From contig NZ_JAKZMM010000012.1 in NCBI RefSeq assembly GCF_022809355.1, positions 36,553 to 100,552 on the forward strand: a DNA stretch of 64,000 nucleotides, read 5' to 3'. Made by a program: the position numbers and the translations under genes. The stretch comes from Parabacteroides faecalis. Lineage in GTDB: Bacteria; Bacteroidota; Bacteroidia; Bacteroidales; Tannerellaceae. The notes beneath the pieces were generated by a model that was not told where the DNA came from, ran no database searches, and worked only from the letters and a program-made list of their open reading frames with translations. Shown in pieces: positions 28,006 through 36,982 of this stretch (within the stretch, counting starts at the first letter, position 1; the number at the start of each line of letters is the position of its first letter).

Positions 28006-29136
28006 ATGAAGAAAAGAGCCCTTTTTATCGATCGGGATGGTACGTTGGTTATTGAACCACCTGTTGATTACCAGCTGGATAGTTTCGAAAAGCTGGAATT
28101 CTATCCCAAAGTGATGCGGAATTTGTTCTTCATCCGGAAACAACTGGATTTTGAGTTTGTGATGGTAACCAACCAGGACGGATTGGGAACATCTTCTTTC
28201 CCAGAAGATACATTTTGGCCGGTACATAATTTGATGTTGAAAACGTTGGCCGGTGAAGGCGTGGTTTTTGATGACATCTTGATTGATCGCTCGTTTCCGG
28301 AAGAAAATTCACCGAACCGGAAACCTCGGACCGGTATGTTGGGGAAATATTTGTCGGATGAATATGATTTGGCAAACAGTTATGTGATTGGAGATCGGCT
28401 GACGGATATGGAATTAGCCCGTAATTTGGGAGCAAAAGGTATCTGGCTGCATGAAAATGACGATTCCACCGCAGAAATTCTGGCAGGACATGAAGATATT
28501 CAGCCAGTGCTTGTTACGAATGATTGGGATCGGATAGCCGAGTTCCTTTTTGCGGGCGAAAGATGTGCAGAAGTCAAACGGGTAACCAAAGAAACAGATA
28601 TTTTTGTATCTTTGAACCTCGATGGAAAGGGAAAAACGTCGATTTCTACCGGATTAGGCTTTTTCGATCATATGCTAGACCAGATAGGAAAACATTCCGG
28701 AATGGATTTGACGGTCCAAGTGAAAGGCGATTTAAACGTAGATGAACATCATACCATTGAAGATACAGCGATAGCTTTAGGTGAAGCTTTGGCAAAAGCA
28801 CTCGGAGACAAACGAGGTATCGAGCGTTATGGTTATACATTGCCGATGGATGATTGTTTATGTAGTGTGGCTTTGGATTTCGGCGGTCGTCCCTGGCTGG
28901 TATGGGATGCTGAATTTCATCGGGAAAAAATAGGAGATATGCCGACCGAAATGTTTCTGCATTTCTTTAAGAGTCTGAGTGATGCGGCACGGATGAACCT
29001 AAACATCAAAGCGGAAGGTACCAACGAACATCACAAGATAGAAGGTATTTTCAAGGCATTGGCCCGGTCTATCAAAATGGCGGTTCGGCGGGATATCTAT
29101 CATTATAATTTGCCTAGTACAAAAGGAGTTATTTAA
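28006..29136 (+). CDS. hisB: Bifunctional histidinol-phosphatase / imidazoleglycerol-phosphate dehydratase
   Basis: 376 residues from the ATG one base after the hisC stop. Residues 1-165 form a HAD phosphatase with nucleophile motif FIDRDGTLV; residues about 180-376 are the dehydratase with [24 protein letters not shown] and the second [15 protein letters not shown] block. The fused enzyme runs steps 6 and 8 of the pathway. hisH, hisA, hisF and hisI are not in the window and must lie elsewhere. Confidence 0.96.
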   Translation: MKKRALFIDRDGTLVIEPPVDYQLDSFEKLEFYPKVMRNLFFIRKQLDFEFVMVTNQDGLGTSSFPEDTFWPVHNLMLKTLAGEGVVFDDILIDRSFPEENSPNRKPRTGMLGKYLSDEYDLANSYVIGDRLTDMELARNLGAKGIWLHENDDSTAEILAGHEDIQPVLVTNDWDRIAEFLFAGERCAEVKRVTKETDIFVSLNLDGKGKTSISTGLGFFDHMLDQIGKHSGMDLTVQVKGDLNVDEHHTIEDTAIALGEALAKALGDKRGIERYGYTLPMDDCLCSVALDFGGRPWLVWDAEFHREKIGDMPTEMFLHFFKSLSDAARMNLNIKAEGTNEHHKIEGIFKALARSIKMAVRRDIYHYNLPSTKGVI

Positions 29137-29141
29137 TTAAT

Positions 29142-29540
29142 ATGAAGAAAAGCTTGATAATAGCGATAAGTGCTTTACTCGGGTTGGGTGCTTGCGATAC
29201 GATGACGACAAATCTGGAAGGGAAGTGGCAGTTGAATCAGATTGAATCTGAAGGAAATGTAGCGACTGTTGACACGGTATGGTATAACTTTCAGACAACT
29301 TTGTTCCAATATCAGATTTATGACCGGAGTTCGGACAACTATCGTTATTCGTATGGATATAACTTTTATGAAGGGGATCAGTTGACATTGCAGTTATTAT
29401 CAGATCCTCGTCCGGTTCAGGAGTTTTTACCTTATACTGATTGGACAGAAGCCACTCGCGATTTTACGGTGGAGAAAGTGAGCAATACACAGCTGGTATT
29501 ATCAAGCGAAGGAAAACGATACGTATTCAAGAAATACTGA
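29142..29540 (+). CDS. Small lipoprotein with lipocalin-like fold
   Basis: 132 residues with a lipoprotein signal (MKKSLIIAISALLGLGAC, lipobox LGAC, lipidated Cys18). The mature part begins LEGKWQLNQIESEG and ends SSEGKRYVFKKY, the strand pattern of short lipocalin-like domains common in Bacteroidetes. It starts five bases after hisB with no terminator between, so it would be under the his attenuator. No enzymatic motif; its link to histidine is unknown and may be only positional. Confidence 0.75.
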   Translation: MKKSLIIAISALLGLGACDTMTTNLEGKWQLNQIESEGNVATVDTVWYNFQTTLFQYQIYDRSSDNYRYSYGYNFYEGDQLTLQLLSDPRPVQEFLPYTDWTEATRDFTVEKVSNTQLVLSSEGKRYVFKKY

Positions 29541-29602
29541 TGGAAGATGAGCAACTGATCGGATGGTACATTTTCCAATTTGATTCTCGTTAGAATCGGA
29601 TG

Positions 29603-29642
29603 CAAAACTCACGGGATTCAAGATTGATTCTCGTGAGTTTTG
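29603..29642 (+). terminator. Hairpin at the end of the his operon
   Basis: A perfect 11-bp stem, CAAAACTCACG / CGTGAGTTTTG. The T run is only four bases, so it is a marginal intrinsic terminator. The flanks share GATTCTCGT with two other intergenic regions (36890s and 49110s). Confidence 0.6.
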
Positions 29643-29780
29643 AATAAATATTTCGCCGAAACCGAAAACAAGAAATATGTCTCTTCTTTTTTGCGTTAAA
29701 AATAGACAGTTATAGTAGGCTTCATTAAAAAAGTTATTATTTTTACACTGAATTTCAGTTGATGCCAAAAACGAGTGCTT

Positions 29781-30272
29781 ATGAAGAAAATAATCAACCC
29801 CTGGAAAGGTTTGAAAGGCTACTATTGCTTCGGATGTTCTCCTGAAAATCCGATGGGAGTAAAAATGGAATTTTATGAAGACGGTGATGAAATCGTCAGT
29901 TTTTGGAAACCGAAGCCGGAATATCAAGGTTGGTTAGATACTTTGCATGGAGGAATCCAAGCCGTTTTATTGGATGAAATATGTGCTTGGGTGATTGTCC
30001 GTAAATTACAGACAACCGGAGTGACATCTAAAATGGAAACACGTTATCGTAAGTCTATCTCAACCAATGATACATTTCTAGAAATAAGAGCATCCATTCA
30101 AGAGCAGAAACGTAATATTATACTCGTAAAGGCTACTATCTATAATTCGGCCAAGGAAATATGTACGGAAGCTGTCTGTACTTATTTCACATTCTCCAAA
30201 GAAAAATCTCAACAAGAAATGTTTTTTACCTCCTGTGAGGTAGAAGAAACAGAAATAAATCATTCATCTTGA
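29781..30272 (+). CDS. PaaI-like hotdog thioesterase
   Basis: 163 residues of hotdog fold. The motif LDTLHGGIQAVLLDEICAW contains the HGG turn and the acidic Glu/Asp of the central helix that define the PaaI/YiiD branch. YYCFGCSPENPMG near the N-terminus is typical of the Bacteroidetes members. It likely hydrolyses an acyl-CoA or acyl-ACP; substrate unknown. The first ATG at 29781 is preferred to a GTG two codons upstream. It stands alone between the his and nqr operons. Confidence 0.82.
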   Translation: MKKIINPWKGLKGYYCFGCSPENPMGVKMEFYEDGDEIVSFWKPKPEYQGWLDTLHGGIQAVLLDEICAWVIVRKLQTTGVTSKMETRYRKSISTNDTFLEIRASIQEQKRNIILVKATIYNSAKEICTEAVCTYFTFSKEKSQQEMFFTSCEVEETEINHSS

Positions 30273-30345
30273 GAAATCTATTTTTAATACAGAATTTTTT
30301 CAGTAATAATTTGGAAATAACTGCTGAAAAACCTGAAAAAATGGT

Positions 30346-30353
30346 TACTTTTG
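30346..30353 (+). promoter_or_regulatory. Candidate -7 element of the nqr operon
   Basis: TACTTTTG matches TAnnTTTG 33 bases before the nqrA ATG. No TTTG was found at proper -33 spacing. Confidence 0.5.
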
Positions 30354-30386
30354 CAGAAAATTACATTAAACAATTTTAGTTATATC

Positions 30387-31733
30387 ATGGCAAATGTGAT
30401 TACGATTAAAAAGGGTTTAGACATTAATCTGAAGGGCAAGGCTTCGGAAACAATGCTAAATGCTGGAAAGAGTGCATCTTATGCAATCGTTCCGGATTAT
30501 TACACTGGCATTCTTCCGAAAGTATTGGTTCGCCCGGGCGATAAGGTCAAAGCTGGTTCTGCATTAATGGTTGATAAGAACCGCCCCGAAATCAAGTTCG
30601 TTTCACCAGTGAGTGGTGAAGTAGCTGCCGTAAACCGTGGTGAGAAGCGTAAAGTGTTAAGCATTGTGGTAACACCAGACGCTCAGATTGAGTACGAGGA
30701 TTTCGGCAAGAAGAATGTGGCATCTCTGAAAGCAGAGGAGGTGAAAGAAACACTTTTGAACGCAGGTATGTGGCCGTTTATCAAACAACGTCCGTACGAT
30801 ATCGTTGCTTCTCCGAGTGATTCTCCACGGGATATCTTCGTTACTGCATTCAATTCTGCACCCTTAGCCCCTAACTTTGACTTCTTGGTAAAAGGACAGG
30901 AAGCAGATTTACAGGCAGGTCTTACTGCATTGTCAAAATTGACAAACGGTAAAGTTTATGTGGGAGTAAAGAAAGGTTCTGTCGTAAAAGTAACAGGCGT
31001 TGAAACAGTTGAATTTGAAGGTCCGCATCCTGCAGGAAATGTTGGCGTACAGATTAACCACATCAAGCCGGTTAACAAAGGAGAAGTAGTATGGACCGTT
31101 AATGCAACAGACGTTATTTTAATGGGACGTCTTTTCAACAAGGGCGTTGCTGATTTCACTCGTCTGGTAGCTGTTACAGGTTCTGAAACAACTCAGCAGG
31201 GTTATGTAAAGGTTATCGCCGGTTGTACGATTGAAAGTATTTTGGGTGATAAAGTAAAGGCTGGTGAACATCTTCGTCTGATCAGCGGTAATGTGCTGAC
31301 AGGAACAAAAGTTTCTATGGACAGCTATTTAGGCGCTTATGATTGCCAGGTTACTGTTATCCCGGAAGGTGATGATGTACATGAATTCTTAGGTTGGGGA
31401 ACTCCTGGTTTTGGTAAATATAGTACAAGTCACTCATACTTTACATGGTTGGTTGGTAAAGGCAAAGAATATGTAATCGATGCCCGTATTAAGGGTGGTA
31501 AGCGTGCCATGATCATGTCAAACGAATACGATAAAGTATTCCCGATGGATATCATGCCGGAATATTTGCTGAAAGCAATCATCACATTCGATATCGATAA
31601 GATGGAGAATTTGGGTATTTATGAAGTGGCTCCGGAAGATTTTGCATTGTGTGAGTTCGTTGACACATCCAAGATTGAATTGCAGCAGATCGTTAGAAAC
31701 GGCTTGAACTTGCTGTATAAAGAAATGAATTAA
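30387..31733 (+). CDS. nqrA: Na+-translocating NADH:quinone reductase subunit A
   Basis: 448 residues, matching NqrA size. The N-terminus MANVITIKKGLDINLKGKAS and the Rnf/Nqr barrel-like fold (GDKVKAGSALMVDKNRP, FVSPVSGEVAAVNRGEKRKV) identify it. It is a cytosolic face subunit that contacts the quinone site. First gene of a complete six-gene operon with 7-30 base gaps. The ATG at 30387 is chosen over an upstream TTG that lies inside the promoter. Confidence 0.96.
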   Translation: MANVITIKKGLDINLKGKASETMLNAGKSASYAIVPDYYTGILPKVLVRPGDKVKAGSALMVDKNRPEIKFVSPVSGEVAAVNRGEKRKVLSIVVTPDAQIEYEDFGKKNVASLKAEEVKETLLNAGMWPFIKQRPYDIVASPSDSPRDIFVTAFNSAPLAPNFDFLVKGQEADLQAGLTALSKLTNGKVYVGVKKGSVVKVTGVETVEFEGPHPAGNVGVQINHIKPVNKGEVVWTVNATDVILMGRLFNKGVADFTRLVAVTGSETTQQGYVKVIAGCTIESILGDKVKAGEHLRLISGNVLTGTKVSMDSYLGAYDCQVTVIPEGDDVHEFLGWGTPGFGKYSTSHSYFTWLVGKGKEYVIDARIKGGKRAMIMSNEYDKVFPMDIMPEYLLKAIITFDIDKMENLGIYEVAPEDFALCEFVDTSKIELQQIVRNGLNLLYKEMN

Positions 31734-31754
31734 TAACATTAAAATCATAAAACA

Positions 31755-32963
31755 TTGAAAGCGTTAAGGAATTATCTCGACAAGATTAAGCCTAACTTCG
31801 AGGAAGGCGGAAAGCTGGCGATGTTCCGTTCTGTATTTGATGGATTCGAAACATTTTTGTTCGTTCCGAATACGACGTCCAAGACAGGCGTGCATATTCA
31901 CGACAGCATCGATTCAAAGCGTACAATGACCGTTGTGATCATTGCTTTGTTGCCTGCTTTGCTTTTTGGTATGTATAACGTAGGTTATCAGCATAACCTG
32001 GCTGTTGGTTCAGATCCGGGTTTCTGGATGACATTTATTTTTGGTTTCCTGGCTGTCCTGCCTAAGATTATCGTTTCTTATGTAGTAGGTTTGGGTATTG
32101 AATTTATGGTAGCCCAGTGGAAGAAGGAAGAAATTCAGGAAGGATTCCTGGTATCAGGTATTTTGATCCCGATGATTGTTCCGGTTGATACTCCGCTGTG
32201 GATGATTGCAGTCGCTACAGCTTTTGCTGTGATTTTTGCGAAAGAAGTATTTGGTGGTACCGGTTACAATGTATTTAATGTAGCATTGGTAACTCGTGCT
32301 TTCTTGTTCTTTGCATATCCGGCAGCTATGTCTGGTGATCAAGTATTCGTTCGTACATCTGATACTTTCGGACTTGGAGCCGGACAGGTAGTAGATGGTT
32401 TCTCAGGAGCAACACCTCTGGGACAGATTGCTATCGCAGGAAAAGAAATGATCGGTAATTTCCATGTAGTCGATGTGTTGGGAAATCAGATTTCAACATG
32501 GGATTACTTCGTTGGATTGATACCGGGATCAATAGGTGAAACTTCAGTAATCGCTATTTTGATTGGTGCGGTTATTTTGTTAGTAACAGGTATTGCCAGC
32601 TGGAAAACAATGTTCTCTGTATTTGTAGGTGGTGCTGCTATGACAGCAATCTTCAACATGATCGGAACAACTGTTGTAATGACTGTATCTCCGGTTGATC
32701 ACTTGTTCCTTGGAGGATTTGCATTTGGTGCAGTATTCATGGCAACAGACCCGGTAACTTCTGCTCGTACTGAAACTGGTAAATATATTTATGGTTTATT
32801 GGTTGGTGCGATGGCAATAATCATTCGCGTATTGAACCCTGGTTATCCTGAAGGTATGATGTTGGCAATTCTGTTGATGAACGTATTTGCTCCGCTGATC
32901 GACTACTATGTAGTTGAAGCAAACATTAACCGTCGTATTAACCGTGTTAAATTGAATAAATAA
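31755..32963 (+). CDS. nqrB: NQR subunit B (covalent FMN, Na+ channel subunit)
   Basis: 402 residues with about ten membrane helices. The flavinylation motif SGAT ends in Thr220, the residue to which ApbE attaches FMN by a phosphodiester bond. The N-terminal helix LRNYLDKIKPNFEEGG lines up with other NqrB proteins from the first residue, which supports the rare TTG start used here; the next in-frame ATG would cut off that conserved start. NqrB also carries riboflavin and the Na+ path. Confidence 0.95.
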   Translation: MKALRNYLDKIKPNFEEGGKLAMFRSVFDGFETFLFVPNTTSKTGVHIHDSIDSKRTMTVVIIALLPALLFGMYNVGYQHNLAVGSDPGFWMTFIFGFLAVLPKIIVSYVVGLGIEFMVAQWKKEEIQEGFLVSGILIPMIVPVDTPLWMIAVATAFAVIFAKEVFGGTGYNVFNVALVTRAFLFFAYPAAMSGDQVFVRTSDTFGLGAGQVVDGFSGATPLGQIAIAGKEMIGNFHVVDVLGNQISTWDYFVGLIPGSIGETSVIAILIGAVILLVTGIASWKTMFSVFVGGAAMTAIFNMIGTTVVMTVSPVDHLFLGGFAFGAVFMATDPVTSARTETGKYIYGLLVGAMAIIIRVLNPGYPEGMMLAILLMNVFAPLIDYYVVEANINRRINRVKLNK

Positions 32964-32973
32964 GAAAAGGAAT

Positions 32974-33771
32974 ATGGCTACAAAGAAATTCAGATGTAAA
33001 GTGTGTGGCTATGTCCACGAAGGAGATAAGGCTCCGGCTACATGTCCTGTTTGTCAGGCTCCTGCTTCCGAATTTGAAGAAGTAAAGGATAATGCAAAGA
33101 AAGGTTTGGATAGAGACAGTAATGTATATACAATAGTTTATGCTGCCGTAATGGTTGTATTGGTAGCAGTTGTTTTGGCCTTTACTTCTCAGTCATTACG
33201 TTCTTATCAAAAGAAAAATGAAGATAATGACAAGCGCCAGCAGATATTACGTTCAATTAATGTCTCTGTTAAAGCCAATGAAGCTGAAGCAAAATATAAT
33301 GAATTGATCAAAGAGGCTTTCTTGGTAAATGCTAATGGTGAAAAGGTAGAGGGTGATGCTTTTGTTGGTGAAGTTGCTGATGCTTACCCTGTATTTGTTG
33401 CCAATGTGGATGGCCAGACAAAGTATATTATGGCATTACACGGTGCAGGATTGTGGGGACCTCTGTGGGGATACCTTTCAGTAAATGACGACAAGAATAC
33501 TGTTTACGGTGCGGACTTCAGCCACCAAGGTGAAACTCCGGGTTTGGGTGCTGAAATTACTAAACCAGCATTTAGCGGTCAGTTTGCCGGAAAACAGATA
33601 TTTAAAGATAGTACATTCAAATCAATTGCTGTCGTTAAACATGGAAAGACTGCCGAAGGACAAGATTACGTTGATGGAATTTCAGGTGGTACAATTACCA
33701 GCCAAGGCGTAAGCAAAATGCTTTTCGATAGTCTGAAAGGCTATGAGAAATTTTTAACTTCAAAAGAGTAA
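32974..33771 (+). CDS. nqrC: NQR subunit C with an N-terminal rubredoxin-like domain
   Basis: 265 residues. The C-terminal three quarters is a normal NqrC: one membrane helix at about 51-70, then a periplasmic domain with the FMN-attachment motif SGGT ending in Thr240 (DGISGGTITS). Ahead of it, residues 1-37 form a rubredoxin/rubrerythrin-type metal ribbon: CKVCGY with Cys8 and Cys11, then CPVC with Cys24 and Cys27. The four cysteines could hold one iron, adding a possible redox centre on the cytosolic side, or zinc. It is one continuous frame with a clean start 10 bases after nqrB, so it is a real fusion and not a frameshift artefact. Confidence 0.95.
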   Translation: MATKKFRCKVCGYVHEGDKAPATCPVCQAPASEFEEVKDNAKKGLDRDSNVYTIVYAAVMVVLVAVVLAFTSQSLRSYQKKNEDNDKRQQILRSINVSVKANEAEAKYNELIKEAFLVNANGEKVEGDAFVGEVADAYPVFVANVDGQTKYIMALHGAGLWGPLWGYLSVNDDKNTVYGADFSHQGETPGLGAEITKPAFSGQFAGKQIFKDSTFKSIAVVKHGKTAEGQDYVDGISGGTITSQGVSKMLFDSLKGYEKFLTSKE

Positions 33772-33778
33772 GAAGAAA

Positions 33779-34408
33779 ATGGGATTATTATCTAAAAAGA
33801 ATAAAGAAGTTTTAGTTGGCCCGTTAAGCATAAATAACCCGGTTATTATTCAGATGTTGGGTATTTGTTCTGCTTTAGGTGTAACTTCAAAGTTAGAACC
33901 TGCATTGGTAATGGGTATTTCTGTTACTGCAGTAGTTGCTTTTGCCAACGTAATCATTTCATTGTTGAGAAATACAATCCCGAACCGGATTCGTATTATT
34001 GTTCAGTTAGTCGTTGTTGCTGCTTTGGTAACAATTGCCAGTGAAGTATTGAAAGCTTTTGCTTATGATGTAAATAAGCAATTGTCTGTATTTGTTGGTT
34101 TGATCATTACTAACTGTATCTTGATGGGACGTTTGGAAGCCTTCGCATTGGGTAATGGACCTTGGGAATCATTCTTGGATGGTATTGGTAATGGTTTGGG
34201 ATATGCCGTTATTCTTGTTATTGTAGGTTTCTTCCGCGAATTACTGGGTTCAGGAACACTTTTCGGATTGCAGGTTATTCCGCAGGCATTCTATGATTTC
34301 GGTTATGTCAATAACGGATTGATGATCTTGCCTCCGATGGCATTGATTGTTATAGCTGTGATAATTTGGGTTCATCGTTCTCGTAACAAGGAACTCCAGG
34401 AAAACTAA
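33779..34408 (+). CDS. nqrD: NQR subunit D
   Basis: 209 residues and six membrane helices, the NqrD/RnfE fold. The glycine-rich helix with the cysteine in ITNCILMGRLEAFALGN matches the conserved segment that, with NqrE, holds the iron centre within the membrane. Starts seven bases after nqrC. Confidence 0.95.
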   Translation: MGLLSKKNKEVLVGPLSINNPVIIQMLGICSALGVTSKLEPALVMGISVTAVVAFANVIISLLRNTIPNRIRIIVQLVVVAALVTIASEVLKAFAYDVNKQLSVFVGLIITNCILMGRLEAFALGNGPWESFLDGIGNGLGYAVILVIVGFFRELLGSGTLFGLQVIPQAFYDFGYVNNGLMILPPMALIVIAVIIWVHRSRNKELQEN

Positions 34409-34435
34409 TGATAACCATTATAAATTAAGAAAAGA

Positions 34436-35053
34436 ATGGAAGAATTATTAAGTACGTTTGTCCGCTCGATCTTTGTTGACAACATGATTTTCGCATACTA
34501 TCTGGGTATGTGTTCATTCTTGGCTGTATCAAAGAACGTAAAGACTGCCATGGGATTAGGTATCGCAGTTACATTCGTGTTGGTATGTACACTGCCGATC
34601 AATTATATGCTTGAGAATTATGTACTGAAGGAAGGAGCTTTGTCTTGGTTAGGGCCTCAGTTTGCTGATGTAAATTTGAGCTTCTTGGCATTCATCCTCT
34701 TTATCGCAATTATTGCATCTTTTACTCAGTTGGTTGAAATGGTCGTTGAAAAATTTGCTCCGGCTCTTTATTCTTCTCTGGGTATCTTCTTGCCGTTGAT
34801 CGCTGTAAACTGTGCTATTTTAGGAGGCTCTTTGTTTATGCAGCAAAAGGCATTCCCGAATGTGGGTGTTGCAACAATCTATGGTTTAGGTTCAGGTATT
34901 GGATGGATGCTTGCTATTGTGGGTATGGCTGCCATTCGCGAGAAACTTGCTTATTCAGATGTTCCAAAACCATTGAAAGGTTTAGGTATTACCTTTATCA
35001 TTACTGGTTTGATGGGTATGGCATTTATGTGCTTCTCAGGTTTGAAGATTTAA
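34436..35053 (+). CDS. nqrE: NQR subunit E
   Basis: 205 residues, six membrane helices, homologous to NqrD but inverted in the membrane. NNMIFAYYLGMC-like start (VDNMIFAYYLGMCSFLAVSK) and VNCAILGGSLFM supply the two conserved cysteine regions that ligate the intramembrane iron with NqrD. Preceded by a 27-base gap. Confidence 0.95.
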   Translation: MEELLSTFVRSIFVDNMIFAYYLGMCSFLAVSKNVKTAMGLGIAVTFVLVCTLPINYMLENYVLKEGALSWLGPQFADVNLSFLAFILFIAIIASFTQLVEMVVEKFAPALYSSLGIFLPLIAVNCAILGGSLFMQQKAFPNVGVATIYGLGSGIGWMLAIVGMAAIREKLAYSDVPKPLKGLGITFIITGLMGMAFMCFSGLKI

Positions 35054-35082
35054 GTATTAACGCATTAAAGATAAATTAAGAT

Positions 35083-36369
35083 ATGATTTTATTAATGTCG
35101 GGCGGACTTACAATCATTGCCAGTGCAGTTGTTTTCCTTATTGTTACAATGATACTGGTAGGTGCTTTGTTGTACGCTAAAGCAAAATTGGTTCCTTCAG
35201 GAAATGTTAAGCTGAAGGTAAATGGAGAAAAAGAAATTGAAACACCTATTGGAGGAACTCTGTTAGGAGCTTTGCAGAGTGGCGGTGTCTTTCTGTCTTC
35301 AGCCTGTGGTGGTGGTGGTAAATGTGGCCAGTGCCGTGCACAAGTACTTGAAGGTGGCGGTGAAATTCTGCCTACTGAAAAAGGCTTTTTCTCTCGCAAA
35401 CAGCAGAAAGAACATTGGCGCTTGGCTTGCCAGTGTAAGGTAAAGGAAGATATGCAGGTAAAAGTTCCTGAAGAAGTATTAGGTGTTAAGGAATGGGAAT
35501 GCGAAGTTATTTCTAATAAGAATGTAGCTACTTTTATCAAAGAGTTTATTGTTCAGTTGCCTAAGGGCGAGCATATGGACTTTATTCCTGGATCTTATGC
35601 TCAGATTAAGATTCCGGCATACTCAATGGACTATGACAAAGATATTGATAAGAGCTTAATTGGAGATGAATATTTGCCAGCTTGGCAGAAGTTCGGCTTG
35701 TTTGGTTTGAAATGTAAAAATGATGAACCTACAATCCGTGCTTATTCTATGGCTAACTATCCTGCAGAAGGAGACCGTATCATGTTGACGGTTCGTATTG
35801 CAACACCTCCTTTCAAACCGAAACCTCAGGTAGGTTTCCAGGATGTAATGCCAGGTATAGCTTCTTCTTATATCTTTACGCTGAAGCCGGGTGATAAGGT
35901 TACGATGAGTGGTCCTTATGGTGATTTCCATCCTATCTTTGATTCTAAGCGTGAGATGATGTGGATTGGTGGTGGTGCTGGTATGGCTCCGTTGCGTGCT
36001 CAGATCATGCATATGATGAAGACTTTGAAAACAACAGACCGTAAGATGTCTTACTTCTACGGAGCTCGTGCTTTGAATGAAGTCTTCTATTTGCAGGATT
36101 TCTTGGATCTGGAAAAGGAATTCCCGAACTTTACTTTCCACTTGGCGCTTGACCGTCCGGATCCTGCCGCTGATGCAGCTGGCGTTAAGTACACAGCCGG
36201 TTTCGTTCATCAGGTAATTTACAATACATATCTGAAAGATCATGAAGCTCCTGAAGATATTGAATACTACATGTGTGGTCCTGGCCCGATGTCAAAAGCT
36301 GTAGAAAATATGCTTGACAGTCTGGGTGTTCCGATGGAGATGTTGCATTTTGATAACTTTGGTGGTTAA
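35083..36369 (+). CDS. nqrF: NQR subunit F (NADH-oxidising, FAD and [2Fe-2S])
   Basis: 428 residues: one N-terminal membrane helix (about 8-30), a plant-type ferredoxin domain with cysteines in SACGGGGKCGQC and RLACQC, then a ferredoxin-reductase module with FAD site RAYSMANYP and NADH site MWIGGGAGMAPLRAQ. It accepts hydride from NADH and starts the electron path to FMN in NqrC. All ligands are present. Ends the operon ahead of a terminator. Confidence 0.97.
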   Translation: MILLMSGGLTIIASAVVFLIVTMILVGALLYAKAKLVPSGNVKLKVNGEKEIETPIGGTLLGALQSGGVFLSSACGGGGKCGQCRAQVLEGGGEILPTEKGFFSRKQQKEHWRLACQCKVKEDMQVKVPEEVLGVKEWECEVISNKNVATFIKEFIVQLPKGEHMDFIPGSYAQIKIPAYSMDYDKDIDKSLIGDEYLPAWQKFGLFGLKCKNDEPTIRAYSMANYPAEGDRIMLTVRIATPPFKPKPQVGFQDVMPGIASSYIFTLKPGDKVTMSGPYGDFHPIFDSKREMMWIGGGAGMAPLRAQIMHMMKTLKTTDRKMSYFYGARALNEVFYLQDFLDLEKEFPNFTFHLALDRPDPAADAAGVKYTAGFVHQVIYNTYLKDHEAPEDIEYYMCGPGPMSKAVENMLDSLGVPMEMLHFDNFGG

Positions 36370-36404
36370 TCAGATAAGTAAACAGATTCAGAACTTATTA
36401 AAAG

Positions 36405-36438
36405 AGGATGTGATCATCAAAGACCACATCCTTTTTTA
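36405..36438 (+). terminator. Terminator of the nqr operon
   Basis: AGGATGTG pairs with CACATCCT over eight bases and is followed by TTTTTT, 36 bases after the nqrF stop. Confidence 0.88.
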
Positions 36439-36558
36439 TCTTATGACATAGGCTACTCTCTAAATTTAACCGTTTTTTGAATAAAAGTACAATAATCGTG
36501 CAGCATTTTACGTTTATATTACATCTAAGCTAATAAAGAATTATAAATAGAATAGCTT

Positions 36559-36762
36559 ATGAAACCATTGATATTATCTTTTTTTGCAATAATTCTGATT
36601 TACTCTTTATTCTTCGATCAAGATGAAAAAAGAGAACGTGATTATCAGTTTGGATTGGATAGTTCTATGAATCTTGATAAAGAGGCTTTAGGACAATACC
36701 CGACTGATTCGATTAGCTTTCTTGCTTCCTCTAATAAAGAAAGAGCAATGAGTGTGGAGTGA
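36559..36762 (+). CDS. Small membrane-anchored hypothetical protein
   Basis: 67 residues: an N-terminal hydrophobic segment (residues 3-19) and a charged hydrophilic tail (DQDEKRERDY...). No known family recognised. It is bracketed by two terminators, so it would be its own small transcript, which argues for a real gene; but no clear promoter was found and base use is ordinary. Could be a short secreted or tail-anchored peptide. Confidence 0.45.
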   Translation: MKPLILSFFAIILIYSLFFDQDEKRERDYQFGLDSSMNLDKEALGQYPTDSISFLASSNKERAMSVE

Positions 36763-36807
36763 CAATAAGCCTTATTAGTGGGTGGTGATAAAAGAAATTT
36801 TTTATTT

Positions 36808-36845
36808 AAAGCCAGATGTCTCTGATTGGATGTCTGGCTTTTTTT
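36808..36845 (+). terminator. Terminator after the small membrane protein
   Basis: AAAGCCAGA (36808-36816) pairs with TCTGGCTTT and runs into seven T, about 45 bases after the stop at 36762. Confidence 0.85.
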
Positions 36846-36982
36846 GTATCCTCATGATCTGCTTTTTCTGATATATAAGATTTCTTATTTGATTCTCTCG
36901 AGAATCCATTTTGATTCATACGAGAATCGGATTGAATTCTCGAGAGTTTTGTTTTGTTGGAAAAATAATGATTCAAATTGAT

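Noticed and set aside
29603..29642. Strong terminator call after the his operon
   Set aside because: The stem is perfect but the T tract is only four bases, so it is listed with reduced confidence and may instead be part of a dispersed repeat.
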